Of a stretch of 15,755 nucleotides of DNA, positions 15,201 through 15,755 are shown one piece after another. Source of the DNA: Clostridia bacterium. Lineage in GTDB: Bacteria > Bacillota > Clostridia > Oscillospirales > CAG-272. Within the stretch, counting starts at the first letter, position 1. Every line of letters starts with the position of its first letter. The stretch lies in NCBI GenBank assembly GCA_900753285.1, contig CAADYN010000094.1:1-15755 (forward strand). The letters are read 5' to 3'. Below the pieces are notes generated by a model. That model saw only the letters and a list, made by a program, of their open reading frames with translations, did not search any database and was not told the DNA's origin. The position numbers and the translations under genes were made by a program.

Positions 15201-15755
15201 AGACGGTCAGCACGTTGACGCGGGCGCGGCTCTCACCGAGGGCGACATGAACCCGGCGGATATTCTCCGTATCAGCGGTATCGACGCGGTTTACGATTAC
15301 ATCCTTCTCGAAGTTCAGAAGGTTTACCGCAGCCAGGGTATCAATATCAACGACAAGCACGTTGAGGTTATCGCTCGTCAGATGACAAGAAAGATAAAGA
15401 TAACGGACGAGGGCGACACACCGCTTCTCTCCGGCTCGACAGTAAACCTCAGCGAATACTACTACGAGAACGACCTGCTCGACAAGCGTATTGCAGAGGG
15501 TGAGATTGGTCTGAAGAAGGCTGAAGGCGAACCTGTGCTTCTCGGTATCACAAAGGCTTCCCTTCTCACAGAGTCCTTCCTCTCCGCCGCTTCCTTCCAG
15601 GAGACTACAAAGGTCCTCACCGAAGCCGCAATCAAGGGAAAGACCGACCACCTGCTCGCACTCAAGGAAAACGTTCTTATCGGACGCCTTATCCCCGCCG
15701 GAACAGGTATGGACAGATACCGCAATATCAAAGTTGAGCGTACAAACCCCGCCGA
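12222..15755 (+). CDS. rpoC: DNA-directed RNA polymerase subunit beta', frameshifted and cut by the right edge
   Basis: The beta' subunit carries the catalytic Mg site of RNA polymerase. It starts at 12222 with AGAAGG upstream and a usual N terminus. The first zinc site is Cys59, Cys61, Cys74, Cys77, the same spacing as in E. coli. Then come the lid/rudder region, GRFRQNLLGKRVDYSGRS, HPVLLNRAPTLHRL, and the catalytic NADFDGDQM with Asp448, Asp450, Asp452. After Ile487 (GRAI) the protein leaves this frame: the frame as written reads 54 unrelated residues to a stop at 13845-13847, while family sequence resumes in the next frame at 13684. The two parts total about 1177 residues; B. subtilis RpoC is 1199, so only a short C-terminal piece is missing. 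Automatic gene callers would split it at about 12222-13847 and 13699 onward. A sequence error is more likely than a dead gene, since rpoC is essential. Confidence 0.95.
13677..13686 (+). other. Frameshift point in rpoC
   Basis: The bases read GCT ATC then C then GTT. The family has five residues between the Gly of DG and the PSQD/PTQD motif (B. subtilis KPVVT, E. coli EPIIV). Adding two bases to give GCT ATC ACC GTT yields RAITV and restores exactly five, whereas dropping one base yields only four. A stop at 13657-13659 in the downstream frame limits how early the shift can be. Confidence 0.85.
13684..15755 (+). CDS. rpoC: RpoC C-terminal part, in the frame after the shift
   Basis: This frame is open for 690 codons from VPSQDMVLGSFYLTL to the window edge at RNIKVERTNPA. 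It holds the secondary-channel region with MMSDSGARGSMTQ, the bridge helix (GARKSLSDTALKTADSGYL), the second zinc site (Cys codons at 14614, 14836, 14857, 14866), the trigger loop with its Met-Arg-His (TQLTMRTFHTGG), the following ITQGLPRVEELFEARKPK, and the clamp/C-terminal segments GITKASLLTESFLSAASFQE and LIPAGTGMDRYRN. It is the direct continuation of the 12222 reading frame, not a separate gene; its first ATG, at 13699, has no role of its own. Confidence 0.93.

Overview
The window looks like a chromosomal piece of a low-to-mid-GC Gram-positive anaerobe of the Clostridia, most likely an uncultured Oscillospirales-like gut or rumen lineage. The reasons are RNA polymerase subunits that read as Firmicutes-type, AGGAG-type ribosome sites, SigA-like promoters (TTGACA-N17-TATAAT), Ser/Thr/Glu-rich linkers after lipoprotein signal peptides, and solute-binding lipoproteins of a type common in that group. 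The lineage is inferred from sequence style, not from a search.

Left region (1-7384): the start of a minus-strand lipoprotein gene leaves the window at the left edge. Divergent from it are four plus-strand genes for lipoproteins resembling ABC-transporter sugar-binding proteins. The first (594-2051) is a distant paralogue. The next three (2299-3837, 4059-5582, 5788-7311) are close tandem duplicates spaced about 1.75 kb apart. Each of the four has its own promoter and its own terminator-like hairpin, so each appears to be a separate transcription unit. No permease, ATPase, hydrolase or regulator lies among them.

Middle region (7393-8183): rplS (ribosomal protein L19, minus strand) has its own terminator and a structured leader. 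It is divergent from rpoB across a 401-base intergenic region holding two promoters with the same TGGTATAAT extended -10 box. Between them lies a 57-base near-palindrome, and the rpoB leader carries a 14-nt inverted repeat. The genes usually found upstream of rpoB (rplK, rplA, rplJ, rplL) are absent.

Right region (8184-15755): rpoB is followed after about 110 bases by rpoC, which runs off the right edge close to its natural end. rpoC as written is frameshifted near 13683: the first 487 codons are in one frame and the remaining 690 in another. Comparison with the conserved protein suggests two bases are missing. Because the gene is essential, a sequence error is the simplest explanation. RpoB carries an insertion of about 50 residues relative to the E. 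coli and B. subtilis proteins, and RpoC has unusual residues at the bridge helix and beside the catalytic aspartates.

The window therefore joins a housekeeping transcription/translation block to an expanded surface-binding lipoprotein array. I found no CRISPR, transposase, integrase, tRNA, rRNA or defence system.
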